Positions 1-9,072 of a stretch of DNA of 64,000 nucleotides are shown one piece after another (the first letter of the stretch is position 1; each line of letters starts with the position of its first letter). The notes under the pieces are model-generated. The model saw only the letters and a program-made list of their open reading frames with translations, had not been told where the DNA came from and did not search any database. Source of the stretch: an uncultured Siphonobacter sp. (GTDB lineage: Bacteria; Bacteroidota; Bacteroidia; Cytophagales; Spirosomataceae); NCBI GenBank assembly GCA_913775095.1, contig CAJYIW010000002.1:124001-188000 (forward strand), in the 5' to 3' direction. Made by a program: the position numbers and the translations under genes.

Positions 1-604
1 CTATATCCAGCATGGCCGAGGCTACCTTACTGGCCTGAATGCCCTTGTATTTTCGAAAAGGGGGTACCAGCAGAGTAAGGGGAGACAGAAGCAGATCAAA
101 AACCTTTCCCAGTTCTTCTCCCAAACGGAATTCCTTACGTTTTCCCAGTAACATGGAGGGTCGGAAAATGGTATAATTCGGGTAACCCAAAGCAGCGATC
201 CGGGCTTCTACTTCACCTTTAGTCTTACTGTAAAAAATAGAAGACTGGGCATTGGCTCCAATCGAGGAGACCAGCAGGTATTGCCTGGCTCCGGCCTCCA
301 GAGCTAATTTCCCGATTTGTACAGGATACACTAAATCCACTTTCTGAAAAGCTTCTTTTGACCCGGCCTGCCTGATGGTTGTGCCGAGGCAACAGAACAC
401 ATCCTCTGCTCCAGCCACGTCTCCAGGGGTAAGCTGATCGAAATCAACCACCCGTTCTTCAAGCTTGGGGTGTTTTAAGTGCATAGGCTTTCGGACAAGG
501 GTGATGACTTTCTCGTAACGATCCGACTGAAGTAATTTAAAGACCAGATAATTCCCGACCAGACCAGATGCCCCCATGAGCAGAGCAGTTTTAGAAGAAT
601 TCAT
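1..604 (-). CDS. NAD(P)-binding Rossmann-fold protein (atypical SDR, TIP30/HTATIP2-like), 3' part missing
   Basis: I translated this frame by hand from the ATG at 604 and it stays open to the left edge, giving about 201 residues without a stop. The N-terminus has a Rossmann dinucleotide-binding glycine motif (GASGLVG, residues 11-17) after a hydrophobic strand, then VRKP, and later LVSSIGAN and YSKTKGEVE, the YxxxK-type active site of atypical short-chain dehydrogenases. The spacing and sequence style match the HTATIP2/TIP30-like oxidoreductases common in Bacteroidota, which bind NADPH; the substrate is unknown. It is divergent from sucD. The C-terminus lies outside the window, so total length cannot be judged. 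Confidence 0.8.
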   Translation of the reverse strand, partial: MNSSKTALLMGASGLVGNYLVFKLLQSDRYEKVITLVRKPMHLKHPKLEERVVDFDQLTPGDVAGAEDVFCCLGTTIRQAGSKEAFQKVDLVYPVQIGKLALEAGARQYLLVSSIGANAQSSIFYSKTKGEVEARIAALGYPNYTIFRPSMLLGKRKEFRLGEELGKVFDLLLSPLTLLVPPFRKYKGIQASKVASAMLDI

Positions 605-762
605 AAGTATAGGTGATAAAAACCGTAGATAGGGCTTAAAAATCTGTACGAAGGCCTTTGGGTGGAATAAAATTTAACGCCTCTGAAAAGTTCAAAACCC
701 ACATTTCCAGAAAATAAAATGGAATACCTATATCTATTCACCCAAAAATATTAGCAGGGAAA

Positions 763-793
763 TTGCCGAACTGGGCTTAGCTTTCTACTTTTA
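763..793 (+). promoter_or_regulatory. Probable sucD promoter
   Basis: TTG at 763-765 is followed after exactly 20 bases by TACTTTTA at 786-793, one mismatch from the Bacteroidota -7 element TAnnTTTG. The predicted start of transcription is near 800, giving a leader of about 65 nt before sucD. Confidence 0.5.
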
Positions 794-864
794 CGCCGGA
801 TTTTTCTGTTCTTTGCCAGAACAGCCACATTCTTTCCGAACTGGCCACTGCAAATCCCATCTCT

Positions 865-1755
865 ATGAGTGTATTAGTTAACAAAGATTCAAAAATCATT
901 GTACAAGGCTTTACGGGTTCAGAAGGTACCTTCCATGCCCAGCAAATGATTGAATATGGTACCCAGGTTGTTGGCGGTGTAACGCCCGGTAAAGGCGGCC
1001 AGAAACACCTGGACAAACCCGTGTTTAATACGGTAGCTGATGCCGTAAAAGAAACGGGTGCTGATGTATCAATCATTTTTGTTCCCCCCGCTTTTGCGGC
1101 TGACGCCATCATGGAAGCGGCTGACGGAGGTATCAAAGTTATTGTAACCATCACGGAGGGTATCCCCGTGAAAGACATGGTTGCCGTTAAGGAATACGTA
1201 CAGGGTAAAGATATTCGCCTGATTGGCCCTAACTGCCCTGGTATCATTACGGCTGAAGAATGCAAAGTAGGTATCATGCCTGGCTTCATCTTCAAAAAAG
1301 GAACCATCGGTCTGGTATCAAAATCAGGTACGCTGACGTACGAAGCGGTAGATCAGTTAACGAAAGCTGGCTTAGGTCAGACGACCGCTATTGGTATCGG
1401 GGGTGATCCAATCATCGGAACAACGACGAAAGAAGCCGTTGAACTGCTGATGAACGATCCTGAAACCGAAGCCATCGTAATGATCGGTGAGATTGGCGGT
1501 GGCATGGAAGCCGAAGCTGCTCACTGGATCAAAGCTACGGGTAACAAAAAACCAGTAGTAGGTTTCATCGCTGGTCAGACGGCTCCTAAAGGTCGCCGGA
1601 TGGGTCACGCAGGTGCCATCGTTGGTGGGGCAGATGATACGGCCGAAGCTAAAATGAGAATTATGCGTGAATGCGGCTTATACGTTGCTGAATCACCTGC
1701 CGTTATTGGAGAGACCATGCTGAAAGCATTGGCTGACCGTAAGGCTAACGCGTAA
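865..1755 (+). CDS. sucD: Succinyl-CoA ligase (ADP-forming) subunit alpha
   Basis: This is the alpha subunit of succinyl-CoA synthetase, which interconverts succinyl-CoA and succinate with substrate-level phosphorylation in the TCA cycle. At 296 residues it has the normal family length. The N-terminal CoA-binding Rossmann domain shows [15 protein letters not shown] (about 16-30) and GGVTPGKGG. The ligase domain has GPNCPGII and the active-site phosphohistidine in GHAGAIVGG (His near residue 248). The ATG start gives the canonical N-terminus [15 protein letters not shown]. The beta subunit sucC is not adjacent on either side, as is common in Bacteroidota. The gene appears to be transcribed on its own. 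Confidence 0.97.
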   Translation: MSVLVNKDSKIIVQGFTGSEGTFHAQQMIEYGTQVVGGVTPGKGGQKHLDKPVFNTVADAVKETGADVSIIFVPPAFAADAIMEAADGGIKVIVTITEGIPVKDMVAVKEYVQGKDIRLIGPNCPGIITAEECKVGIMPGFIFKKGTIGLVSKSGTLTYEAVDQLTKAGLGQTTAIGIGGDPIIGTTTKEAVELLMNDPETEAIVMIGEIGGGMEAEAAHWIKATGNKKPVVGFIAGQTAPKGRRMGHAGAIVGGADDTAEAKMRIMRECGLYVAESPAVIGETMLKALADRKANA

Positions 1756-1822
1756 AAGAGTATTCTGTAATAGCTCTGTTTCCCTGAGTTGATCGGGGGT
1801 TCAGAATTACTGAGAGCGAGAT

Positions 1823-3049
1823 TTGGTGGAGACTGATTTCACTTTTTCGACAGTACGAAAGCCTGTGGGTAGTTTTCTAACCCGCAGGCTTCACTGTTTT
1901 TGGATTTTTATACTTTCCCTCATTACCTGGACCACTGGCTTTGCTCAGACTACCGGTCCCGAGGATGGGTACTTCCTCGTTCATGATTTCCGCGATGACT
2001 GGCGGGTCTACGATGAACGAGTCAAAACCTATGTGCCCTACATTCGGGAAATGCACCAGCAATACGGCTCTTTCAGCGTTATTCTGGACATTGCTCAAAA
2101 TCGGCATTATTACCTTTTATACCGTTCTGAACAGGAAAATTACCTGTTTATCAACGGTTCCTTACAGAAAAAACTTCCGGTTAATACCTGGACGGTTTTT
2201 AAGATGGACAGCCTTTACAAGGTCTCTCCCAACCGGCGGGTGCTGTTAACTTTGTACGGACCCAAGCCCGGCGTTGACCAGAAACTATTACAGATCGGTC
2301 ATAAAATTGTAGCCGGGCAGAAGCCCATCTATGTCTCTGAATCCTTTTTGCAGGCCCGCCCACGCGATGATTCCCCCTTTGAGGATTTTTACGTGCTGGG
2401 AGCCCTGTTATTACTAGCCTCTTACGCCGCGATTTACCGGATCTTTCCCCGGGATTTTCTGCGATATTTAAGTATTAAAGATTTGTTAACGATCCATCCC
2501 CGGGAAGGAGCTCCGCTGGTGACCCGAGGACTTCTGGAAATCGTTAACTTACTGGTGTTATTACTGATCAGTTTTGTGTTATCCTATCTCTACCAGCTGA
2601 TCCGATACCGGGGTATTGACCTGTTTGGAACCCAGGCTCTTTTTCAGCAGGAAGAAACAATGGGCCGGCTGTTCTTCTATTTTCTGATCATAGGGATCAT
2701 AATCTTTATCGTATTTCTGCTTAAATACGTGATGATTAATGTATTAGGTCACATCTATAAATTCGACCGGATCGTTAACATTCATTTTTTCAAGTCCATC
2801 CAGTCATCGGCGATATTTTATACAGCAATGGCCGCCTTAATGCTCTTCATGCTGAATACATTTCCCTCCCTGACTTTTCACTGGGACAACCTTTTTTTAT
2901 TCCCCATTACGGCCTTTTATATCGGACGATTGATGCTGTTGTACTTTTCCATTAATAAATTGTCCGACGCAAAAAATCTGTACTTATTTTCTTACCTTTG
3001 CATCGTGGAATTGGTTCCATTCATTATTGGTCTGAAGTTCGCCCTTTGA
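1823..3049 (+). CDS. DUF4271 domain-containing membrane protein
   Basis: A protein of about 400 residues with a signal peptide-like N-terminus (hydrophobic stretch around residues 22-40 ending GFAQ), a soluble periplasmic part to about residue 190, then several hydrophobic membrane segments. The multi-spanning C-terminal half and the position directly before hemD are typical of the Bacteroidota DUF4271 family, whose function is unknown. There is no ATG at the 5' end: the frame opens with TTG at 1823 and GTG at 1826, while the GTG at 1865 (residue 15) would place the start just before the basic residues of the signal peptide and may be the true start. hemD follows after 120 nt. Confidence 0.8.
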   Translation: MVETDFTFSTVRKPVGSFLTRRLHCFWIFILSLITWTTGFAQTTGPEDGYFLVHDFRDDWRVYDERVKTYVPYIREMHQQYGSFSVILDIAQNRHYYLLYRSEQENYLFINGSLQKKLPVNTWTVFKMDSLYKVSPNRRVLLTLYGPKPGVDQKLLQIGHKIVAGQKPIYVSESFLQARPRDDSPFEDFYVLGALLLLASYAAIYRIFPRDFLRYLSIKDLLTIHPREGAPLVTRGLLEIVNLLVLLLISFVLSYLYQLIRYRGIDLFGTQALFQQEETMGRLFFYFLIIGIIIFIVFLLKYVMINVLGHIYKFDRIVNIHFFKSIQSSAIFYTAMAALMLFMLNTFPSLTFHWDNLFLFPITAFYIGRLMLLYFSINKLSDAKNLYLFSYLCIVELVPFIIGLKFAL

Positions 3050-3169
3050 TTGTAAAGTGGGTTCTACGGTTTAGAATCGTTTATCACCGAAACATTTAGG
3101 TGATCTTTCAGGTTAATTAATACATCCAGTTATAGCCATCACATCTTGTACATATTTTTTTGAATCTGA

Positions 3170-3955
3170 ATGAGTGAAACGACGAACAAGACGGACGAAC
3201 GGCTCACGAAAGTTTCCAGCATTCTAGTGACCCAAGCACGTCCTGCTGACGATAAATCCCCTTACTTTGATCTAGCCCGGGAATACGACCTTAAGATTGA
3301 TTTCCGACCTTTCATTGAAGTAAACGGAGTTTCGTACAAAGACTTCCGCAAACAGAAACTAGATATTCTGGCACATACGGCCATCATTTTTACAAGTCGG
3401 AATGCAGTCGACCATTTCTTCCGAATTTGCAAGGAAGCCAAGATTGAGATGCCTCCCGAGATGAAGTACTTCTGCGTAACGGAACAAACGGCCAATTACC
3501 TGCAGAAATACATTGTGATCCGGAAACGCAAGATTTTCGTAGGTCAGAAAACAGCGGCTGATCTGCTGGATCTGATCAAGAAGCATAAAACGGAGAAATT
3601 CCTGTTTCCCTGTTCAGACAAGCGTCGGAACGATATTCCCGGATTCATGGTGTCAAACGATATCCATTTGAGCGAGGCGGTCATGTACGAGACGGGTTCA
3701 GCGGATTTATCGGACCTGGAAGAGGTGTTTTATGACATCATCTGCTTCTTCAGTCCTTCTGGAATCAAGTCTCTATTTGACAATTTCCCTGATTTCAAAC
3801 AGAACAAAACCCGTATTGCTGCTCTGGGGCCTACAACGGCTAAAGCAGTAACCGAGGCAGGACTGATTCTGGACATTGAAGCTCCCATGCCGAATGCTCC
3901 TTCCATGACAGGTGCTTTAGATTTATACATCAAAAAGGCGAACGGTTTGAAATAA
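3170..3955 (+). CDS. hemD: Uroporphyrinogen-III synthase
   Basis: HemD closes and isomerises hydroxymethylbilane to uroporphyrinogen III, the branch point of haem and sirohaem synthesis. At 261 residues the length is right. The sequence shows the two-domain HemD pattern: SSILVTQARPADDKSPYFDLA at the start of domain 1, AIIFTSRNAVDHFF, YFCVTEQTANYL at the domain crossover, then DIICFFSPSGIKSLF and AALGPTTAKAVTEAGL near the C-terminus. Sequence identity in this family is generally low, and the call rests on these paired motifs and on the neighbouring DUF4271 gene. A strong terminator follows directly, so this ends the unit. Confidence 0.88.
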   Translation: MSETTNKTDERLTKVSSILVTQARPADDKSPYFDLAREYDLKIDFRPFIEVNGVSYKDFRKQKLDILAHTAIIFTSRNAVDHFFRICKEAKIEMPPEMKYFCVTEQTANYLQKYIVIRKRKIFVGQKTAADLLDLIKKHKTEKFLFPCSDKRRNDIPGFMVSNDIHLSEAVMYETGSADLSDLEEVFYDIICFFSPSGIKSLFDNFPDFKQNKTRIAALGPTTAKAVTEAGLILDIEAPMPNAPSMTGALDLYIKKANGLK

Positions 3956-3971
3956 CAATACTTTTTCGTTG

Positions 3972-4007
3972 AAAAACCTCCGATTCATCACATCGGAGGT
4001 TTTTTTT
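3972..4007 (+). terminator. Intrinsic terminator after hemD
   Basis: The inverted repeat AAAAACCTCCGAT / ATCGGAGGTTTTT, with a short loop and an eight-T tract, starts 17 nt after the hemD stop codon. Confidence 0.9.
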
Positions 4008-4121
4008 GTATTGCTGTAACAATCTGACCTTTCTGGCGTTTGGTACTATGCCGGGGAAATCAAACAGAAATGTCGATTTACCAAAATAGTTTCATAGTTT
4101 TATGATTGTGAATGACTCGCC

Positions 4122-5072
4122 ATGCAAAAAACGCTATACTTTATTATAGTACTCTTCTTGGTTTCTTCTGGTGTGTTGAGGGCTCAACAGGATCCTCAGT
4201 TTAGTCAATACATGTACAACCAGTCGTTTTTCAACCCTGCGGCGGTTGGGCATGAAGGAGTCACCCGTTTTCAACTGATTCACCGGCAGCAATATTTAGG
4301 ATATCAAAGCAGTTTTTCCGACGACGGAGGAGCTCCGACGACCCAGCTGTTTTCATTTCAGATGCCCATCAATAGCATTAAATCAGCCGTAGGCCTGAAT
4401 GTATTCAATGATCAGGCGGGCCCTCAGCGAAACCAGCAGGTGCAGCTAGCGTATGCCTATCGCATCGGACTGGGAGGAGATCGGACACTGGCTTTTGGAG
4501 CTCAGGGAGGAGTATTGATCCGGACGATTGATTTTGACCGGCTCAGAGCCCGGGACCCTAATGACCCTTTGATTGGTACCGGAAAGTTCAGTGAAGCTAA
4601 TCCGGACGTAGCCGCGGGTGTTCATTATTCGACACCCACCTATTACGTAGGAGCTTCGATGATTCACCTGAATGGGGCTCGTTACAGTTTTGGTCAGGAG
4701 GGAGCTACCAACCCTGCTCAGAAAACGTTTTTCATCAATGGTGGTTATCGTTATTACGTAAACGAAGAACTGGAATTAAATCCGGCGGCAATTTTAAAGT
4801 CTGATATAAATACGTTTTCCGTTGAAGCTTCGTTGTTAGCCATGTGGCGGAATTTCGTATGGGTAGGAGCAGGCTATCGGCAGGGGGACGGAATCCCGGT
4901 CTTTGCCGGAGTAAACTGGAATAAATTCCGACTGGGAGCGTCATACGACATCATTCTGGGAGGCGTAGGGGCTAAATCACCCGGGTCTTATTCCATATTA
5001 CTGAGTTATGCAATACCCGCTCCCAAGCCCAATAAACGAATTCCAGTACGGACTCCACGTTTCCGTTTTTAA
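4122..5072 (+). CDS. PorP/SprF family type IX secretion system membrane protein
   Basis: A 316-residue outer-membrane protein with a cleavable signal peptide (residues 1 to about 21, ending VLRAQ). It carries the family hallmark DPQFSQYMYNQSFFNPAAVG immediately after the cleavage site. The rest alternates short amphipathic strands rich in Gly, Tyr and Phe, as in a beta-barrel, and ends in aromatic residues (RFRF). PorP and SprF proteins partner with T9SS adhesins such as SprB, or anchor the PorK/N ring. The position directly upstream of gldKLMN supports a role in gliding or secretion. A second family member lies at 10217-11233. Confidence 0.9.
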   Translation: MQKTLYFIIVLFLVSSGVLRAQQDPQFSQYMYNQSFFNPAAVGHEGVTRFQLIHRQQYLGYQSSFSDDGGAPTTQLFSFQMPINSIKSAVGLNVFNDQAGPQRNQQVQLAYAYRIGLGGDRTLAFGAQGGVLIRTIDFDRLRARDPNDPLIGTGKFSEANPDVAAGVHYSTPTYYVGASMIHLNGARYSFGQEGATNPAQKTFFINGGYRYYVNEELELNPAAILKSDINTFSVEASLLAMWRNFVWVGAGYRQGDGIPVFAGVNWNKFRLGASYDIILGGVGAKSPGSYSILLSYAIPAPKPNKRIPVRTPRFRF

Positions 5073-5233
5073 TAAATCAATCCAGCATGAAGTTTATACT
5101 TCTTCAAGCGTAATACCGGGAATGAGGAAAATAAGGCTTGGTTTTTTAAATAAAATGCAGCTCCCAGAAAACACCTCCTCAGCGGATTAACGTAAGTTTA
5201 GCGAAAGGAATAAAGTACCAGAAAGAATTTTTT

Positions 5234-5241
5234 TACTTTTG
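5234..5241 (+). promoter_or_regulatory. -7 element upstream of gldK
   Basis: TACTTTTG matches TAnnTTTG exactly, about 120 nt upstream of the likely gldK start. No convincing TTG is present 19-21 nt further upstream, so only the -7 box is called. Confidence 0.45.
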
Positions 5242-5363
5242 CCGGCTGAGTTAAATACGATATCCATGTATTTATCGTTTTTTTGCGGCATCTTCCTTAC
5301 TGGCGTGCGTAATTGATTTTTGTAATAGTTCACAAACAGCGATTGAATAAGAAAAACAACTAT

Positions 5364-6449
5364 ATGATTATGAATGAGCGGTATATGAGTCAACGCCTCA
5401 TTTGGAGTCTTTTGATTCTCTTCCCAATGTTAATCGTGCAGAGTTGCGGTAAGAAAGGCAACAATGCCAGCAATGGGGGTGGCAAAAGTAAAAAAGGAGA
5501 CGTAGGAATCTACAATGGAGAAATTGTGGCTGACGCCCGTAAAGGCTGGAAGCAGCCTACTCCCTACGGAATGGTATTAATTCCCTCAGGATCCTATCTG
5601 ATGGGACAGGCGGACGAAGATGTAGCGACTGCTCAGGTAAACTTTAACAAGCGGGTGACGATCAGCCAGTTTTTTATGGATGATACGGAAATCACCAACA
5701 ACGAATACCGGCAGTATGTCAATGCCATGCTGACGGATTCCGTTTCGGTATTAGGGGAAGAATACATCATGAGTAAAGTCTATCCCGATACAACTGTCTG
5801 GAAAAAAGACTTTACGTATCACAATGGTGACCCCATGACGGAGTATTATTACTCGAGCCCAGCCTTTGACCGTTACCCGGTAGTAGGCGTAAGCTGGGAT
5901 GCCGCCCGTGATTTTTGCCGCTGGCGTACCTCCGTTCTCAATGATTACCGGTCGAATGAAAATCAGGCAGCTATGCCCCGGTTTGAGTTACCTACGGAAT
6001 CACAGTGGGAATGGGCAGCCCGTGGTGGCAAAGCCGGAGCTAAGTATCCCTGGGGTAACCCTTACGTAGCAAACGGTAAAGGCTGTATGCTGGCTAACTT
6101 CAAACCACAGCGTGGTAACTACGACGCCGATGGGTATGCCTATACGGCTCCTGCCAATATGTACAATCCCAATGAATACGGTCTGTATAACATGGCTGGT
6201 AACGTAGCCGAATGGTGTCTGGATGCCTGGGCTGATAATGCTGCGGTGGTTACCTGGGATTTGAACTCTGACAATATTAATGATGAAGAGCCCCGCAAGG
6301 TAATCCGCGGAGGTTCATGGAAAGACGTAGCTTACTTCCTCGAAACGGGTACCCGTAGCTGGGAGTACAAAGATGCACGTCGTTCTTACATTGGCTTCCG
6401 TTGCGTCATGCAACATCTGGGAATGTCTTCAGGAAGAGAATTTCGCTAG
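5364..6449 (+). CDS. gldK: Gliding motility / type IX secretion lipoprotein GldK (PorK)
   Basis: GldK is an outer-membrane lipoprotein that forms, with GldN, the periplasmic ring of the type IX secretion system. Several ATGs are in frame (5364, 5370, 5385). The one at 5385 gives the most compact signal peptide, reaching the lipobox IVQSC within 21 residues. The frame also extends upstream to a TTG at 5313, which is unlikely to be used. The body is an FGE-sulfatase (SUMF1-like) domain: GMVLIPSGSYLMGQ, FFMDDTEITNNEYRQY, PVVGVSWDAARDFCRWR, LPTESQWEWAARGG, YNMAGNVAEWCLDAW and IRGGSWKD, ending in RSYIGFRCV. It is the first gene of gldKLMN. Confidence 0.96.
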   Translation: MIMNERYMSQRLIWSLLILFPMLIVQSCGKKGNNASNGGGKSKKGDVGIYNGEIVADARKGWKQPTPYGMVLIPSGSYLMGQADEDVATAQVNFNKRVTISQFFMDDTEITNNEYRQYVNAMLTDSVSVLGEEYIMSKVYPDTTVWKKDFTYHNGDPMTEYYYSSPAFDRYPVVGVSWDAARDFCRWRTSVLNDYRSNENQAAMPRFELPTESQWEWAARGGKAGAKYPWGNPYVANGKGCMLANFKPQRGNYDADGYAYTAPANMYNPNEYGLYNMAGNVAEWCLDAWADNAAVVTWDLNSDNINDEEPRKVIRGGSWKDVAYFLETGTRSWEYKDARRSYIGFRCVMQHLGMSSGREFR

Positions 6450-6456
6450 AACTTGG

Positions 6457-6491
6457 TAAAAGCATCTACTTCAAAAGAGTAGATGCTTTTA
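6457..6491 (+). terminator. Terminator-like hairpin between gldK and gldL
   Basis: A perfect 14-bp stem, TAAAAGCATCTACT (6457-6470) with AGTAGATGCTTTTA (6478-6491), has a 7-nt loop and ends in TTTTA. It lies 8 nt after the gldK stop and about 100 nt before gldL. It may reduce read-through into gldLMN or protect the gldK 3' end. Confidence 0.7.
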
Positions 6492-6589
6492 TATGCGTTT
6501 AAAACCGCTGTTTTCTTTACCCTCTATTTTACTCTGTTTTTCAAAGACTTAATCCAGTCCTTTTCACGTTTAAACCTTTTTATTTACTC

Positions 6590-7414
6590 ATGGCGGCGAA
6601 ACGTAACGTCTTCTTCGACAAAATTCTTCCAGTAGTTTATAGCGTTGGGGCTGCTGTTGTAATTCTGGGGGCCCTTTTTAAAATCCAACACCGTGAAGGT
6701 GCCGATACGATGCTGACCATCGGGATGGGTACTGAAGCAGTTATCTTCTTCCTCTTCGCTTTTCAGCAATTTGTTGCCCCCGACAACTCGTATCAGTGGG
6801 AAAAAGTATATCCTGAATTAGATGACAATTATAAAGGCGAATTGCCCACGCGTAGTGCCGCTGCTGCTCCCGTAGCCGTTTCTCCCAACCTGGGATTAAT
6901 GTCTAAAATGGATGACATGCTGGCTAACGCGAAAGTGACGCCTGACGTATTCAATAACTTAGGTACAGGCTTACGTAGCCTGACAGATACCGTGGGTAAA
7001 ATTGGTCAGTTAACCGATGCTACGGTAGCTACTAACGAATACGCGAAAAATGTAAAAATCGCTGCGGGTTCATTACAGGAAATGAACAAATCATACGGAA
7101 CTGCCGTGACTGCCATGTCAGATATGGCTTCAGCAACTATGGACGCTAAAGAATACCGCGTAAAATTCCAGCAGATCACTCAAACCATGGGTGCTTTGAA
7201 TGCGGTATACGAACTTGAATTACAGGATACTCAGAAACACCTGAAAGCCATGAACGCGTTCTATGGTAACCTGTCTTCAGCCATGGATAACATGCAGGAA
7301 GCTTCTAAAGATGCCCAGCAATTCAAGAATGAAATGGGCCGTCTGACCAACAATTTACAATCGCTTAATAACATTTATGGCGGTATGTTGTCGGCTATGA
7401 AAGGCGTACAATAG
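6590..7414 (+). CDS. gldL: Type IX secretion system motor protein GldL (PorL)
   Basis: GldL is the cytoplasmic-membrane motor subunit that converts proton-motive force into rotation of GldM. The 274-residue protein has two transmembrane helices near the N-terminus (about residues 12-31 and 41-60). Glu49 lies in the second helix within GMGTEAVIFF, the position of the acidic residue reported as essential in Flavobacterium johnsoniae GldL. The remainder is a largely helical, coiled-coil-like cytoplasmic domain rich in Met, Ala and Gln. The start MAAKRNVFFDKILPVVYS is canonical. A GTTTAAAC palindrome lies 14 nt upstream of the ATG. Confidence 0.97.
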   Translation: MAAKRNVFFDKILPVVYSVGAAVVILGALFKIQHREGADTMLTIGMGTEAVIFFLFAFQQFVAPDNSYQWEKVYPELDDNYKGELPTRSAAAAPVAVSPNLGLMSKMDDMLANAKVTPDVFNNLGTGLRSLTDTVGKIGQLTDATVATNEYAKNVKIAAGSLQEMNKSYGTAVTAMSDMASATMDAKEYRVKFQQITQTMGALNAVYELELQDTQKHLKAMNAFYGNLSSAMDNMQEASKDAQQFKNEMGRLTNNLQSLNNIYGGMLSAMKGVQ

Positions 7415-7474
7415 TCAGGGATTCTCCCCCACTGATGCTCATTTTTTCTGACACTGAAAAACTAAATAAGGAAT

Positions 7475-9049
7475 ATGGCAGGTGCCAAAGAAACACCCCG
7501 GCAGCGAATGATCGGGATGATGTACCTGGTACTAACGGCAATGCTGGCTTTGCAGGTAAGTTCGGCTTTAATTGACAAATTCGTTTTGTTAAACCGAAGT
7601 CTGGAGTCCGCCAATAGTACCGCTAGTGCTACGAATCAACAATCAGTTAAGGGCATTAAGGATAAAGCAGCGGAAAGCGGAAGCCTTTATGCCGATGTTA
7701 TGGCAAAAGCAGATGCGGTTCGCAAAATTTCTTCTGCCATTTATAATGATCTGGACGCCTTGAAAATGCAACTGATTGAAGCAGGCGGCGGATATGATAA
7801 TCAGGGAAATTTAGTAAACCCTAAAGAAGAAGACAAGGTTGCTATCTTAATGGTAGGAACAAACGAAGATGGTAAAGCGTACGAGTTGAAAAATAAACTT
7901 AACAAGTACGTAACGGATCTTCAGGCGTATGCCGATAAAGGAACGCAATTTGGTCCTTTAGCTCTGGATGCCAAAGATGATCCTATTACCAGCAAAAGCT
8001 CCGAACAACGGAACAAGGATTTTGCCGAACTGAACTTCGCTCAGACGCCGGTACCCGCTGCATTAGCTGTATTAAGTCAGAAACAGTCGGAAGTATTGCG
8101 TTACGAAAATACAGTTCTTGATCAGTTAGCTGCGAAAGTAGGTTTAAAGGAGATCAAGTTTGACAAAATTTTCCCGGTCATCTCGGCTAAGTCCAGTACG
8201 GTTGTTGCGGGTATGAAGTATGAAGCCGAAATGTATGTAGCGGCAACTTCTTCAGCCATTACTCCCCGCATGAGCTTTAACGGAGCGGCGGTACCCATGA
8301 AAGATGGTCGCGGTCAGATCCAGTTTACGGCTCAGGGTGGTGCGTATGGTCCGGATGGGTTAGCCAAGAAATCGTACACGGCTACGGTTAATTACCCCGA
8401 TCCAACGGGTGCGATGAAAACCTTTACCGTGACGGGTGAATATTTCGTTGCCAAACCTTCCTACAGCATTCAGTCGGCTTCATTGCCTCCGCTGTACCTG
8501 GGCTGTGCGAACCGTCTGCAATTTGTGAGCCCGCAAATGGGAGCGATGTGGAATCCTTCCTTCAATGCTCAGGGTGCTGAAACGATTGCAGGTGGTCAGG
8601 GAAAAGTTACCATCGTTCCAAACAATCGTCAGGTAAGTCTGAACGTTGTAAACATGGGTAATACGTTAGGTACTGAGAAATTCAATGTTCGTCGGGTACC
8701 TGCTCCTCAGTTGGTTCCTTACGGAAACGGAGCAAAACTGGACGTTCGTAAAGGCATTGGTGCCAGTCAGTTACGCGTACTCGAAGTTCGGGCCATTGCT
8801 GATGAAGATTTTGCTGCATCAAACCCTGAAGATGCTAAATTCCGGGTTAGTGACGTACAAATCTCTCTGGCTCGTGGTTCCAAACGGGTTGCTGGTCCGG
8901 TTAGTCAGGGTAACATTGCCTCATTAGCGGCAACTGCCCAGGCCGGTGATCGTTATGTAATCGAAGTAAAAGGGTACCAGCGTCAGAATTTCCAGGGTAA
9001 AGTATCGACTACGACGATTAACGAGCCTATTACTGTTCCATTAAACTAA
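7475..9049 (+). CDS. gldM: Type IX secretion system protein GldM (PorM)
   Basis: GldM couples the GldL motor to the GldKN ring across the periplasm. The protein has 524 residues, one N-terminal transmembrane helix (about 14-33, following KETPRQRMIGMMYLVLTAM) and a long periplasmic part known in the family to form four stacked domains. Arg9, reported in the family to face the GldL acidic residue in the membrane, is conserved. The N-terminal RQRMIGMMYLVLTAMLALQVS is diagnostic. It sits 60 nt after gldL and 23 nt before gldN, in one transcription unit. Confidence 0.97.
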   Translation: MAGAKETPRQRMIGMMYLVLTAMLALQVSSALIDKFVLLNRSLESANSTASATNQQSVKGIKDKAAESGSLYADVMAKADAVRKISSAIYNDLDALKMQLIEAGGGYDNQGNLVNPKEEDKVAILMVGTNEDGKAYELKNKLNKYVTDLQAYADKGTQFGPLALDAKDDPITSKSSEQRNKDFAELNFAQTPVPAALAVLSQKQSEVLRYENTVLDQLAAKVGLKEIKFDKIFPVISAKSSTVVAGMKYEAEMYVAATSSAITPRMSFNGAAVPMKDGRGQIQFTAQGGAYGPDGLAKKSYTATVNYPDPTGAMKTFTVTGEYFVAKPSYSIQSASLPPLYLGCANRLQFVSPQMGAMWNPSFNAQGAETIAGGQGKVTIVPNNRQVSLNVVNMGNTLGTEKFNVRRVPAPQLVPYGNGAKLDVRKGIGASQLRVLEVRAIADEDFAASNPEDAKFRVSDVQISLARGSKRVAGPVSQGNIASLAATAQAGDRYVIEVKGYQRQNFQGKVSTTTINEPITVPLN

Positions 9050-9072
9050 GGTAGTAAAACACATCAGTTGCC

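Noticed and set aside
777-1307. Minus-strand open frame across sucD
   Set aside because: It is the antisense of a well-identified gene with no homology-like motif.
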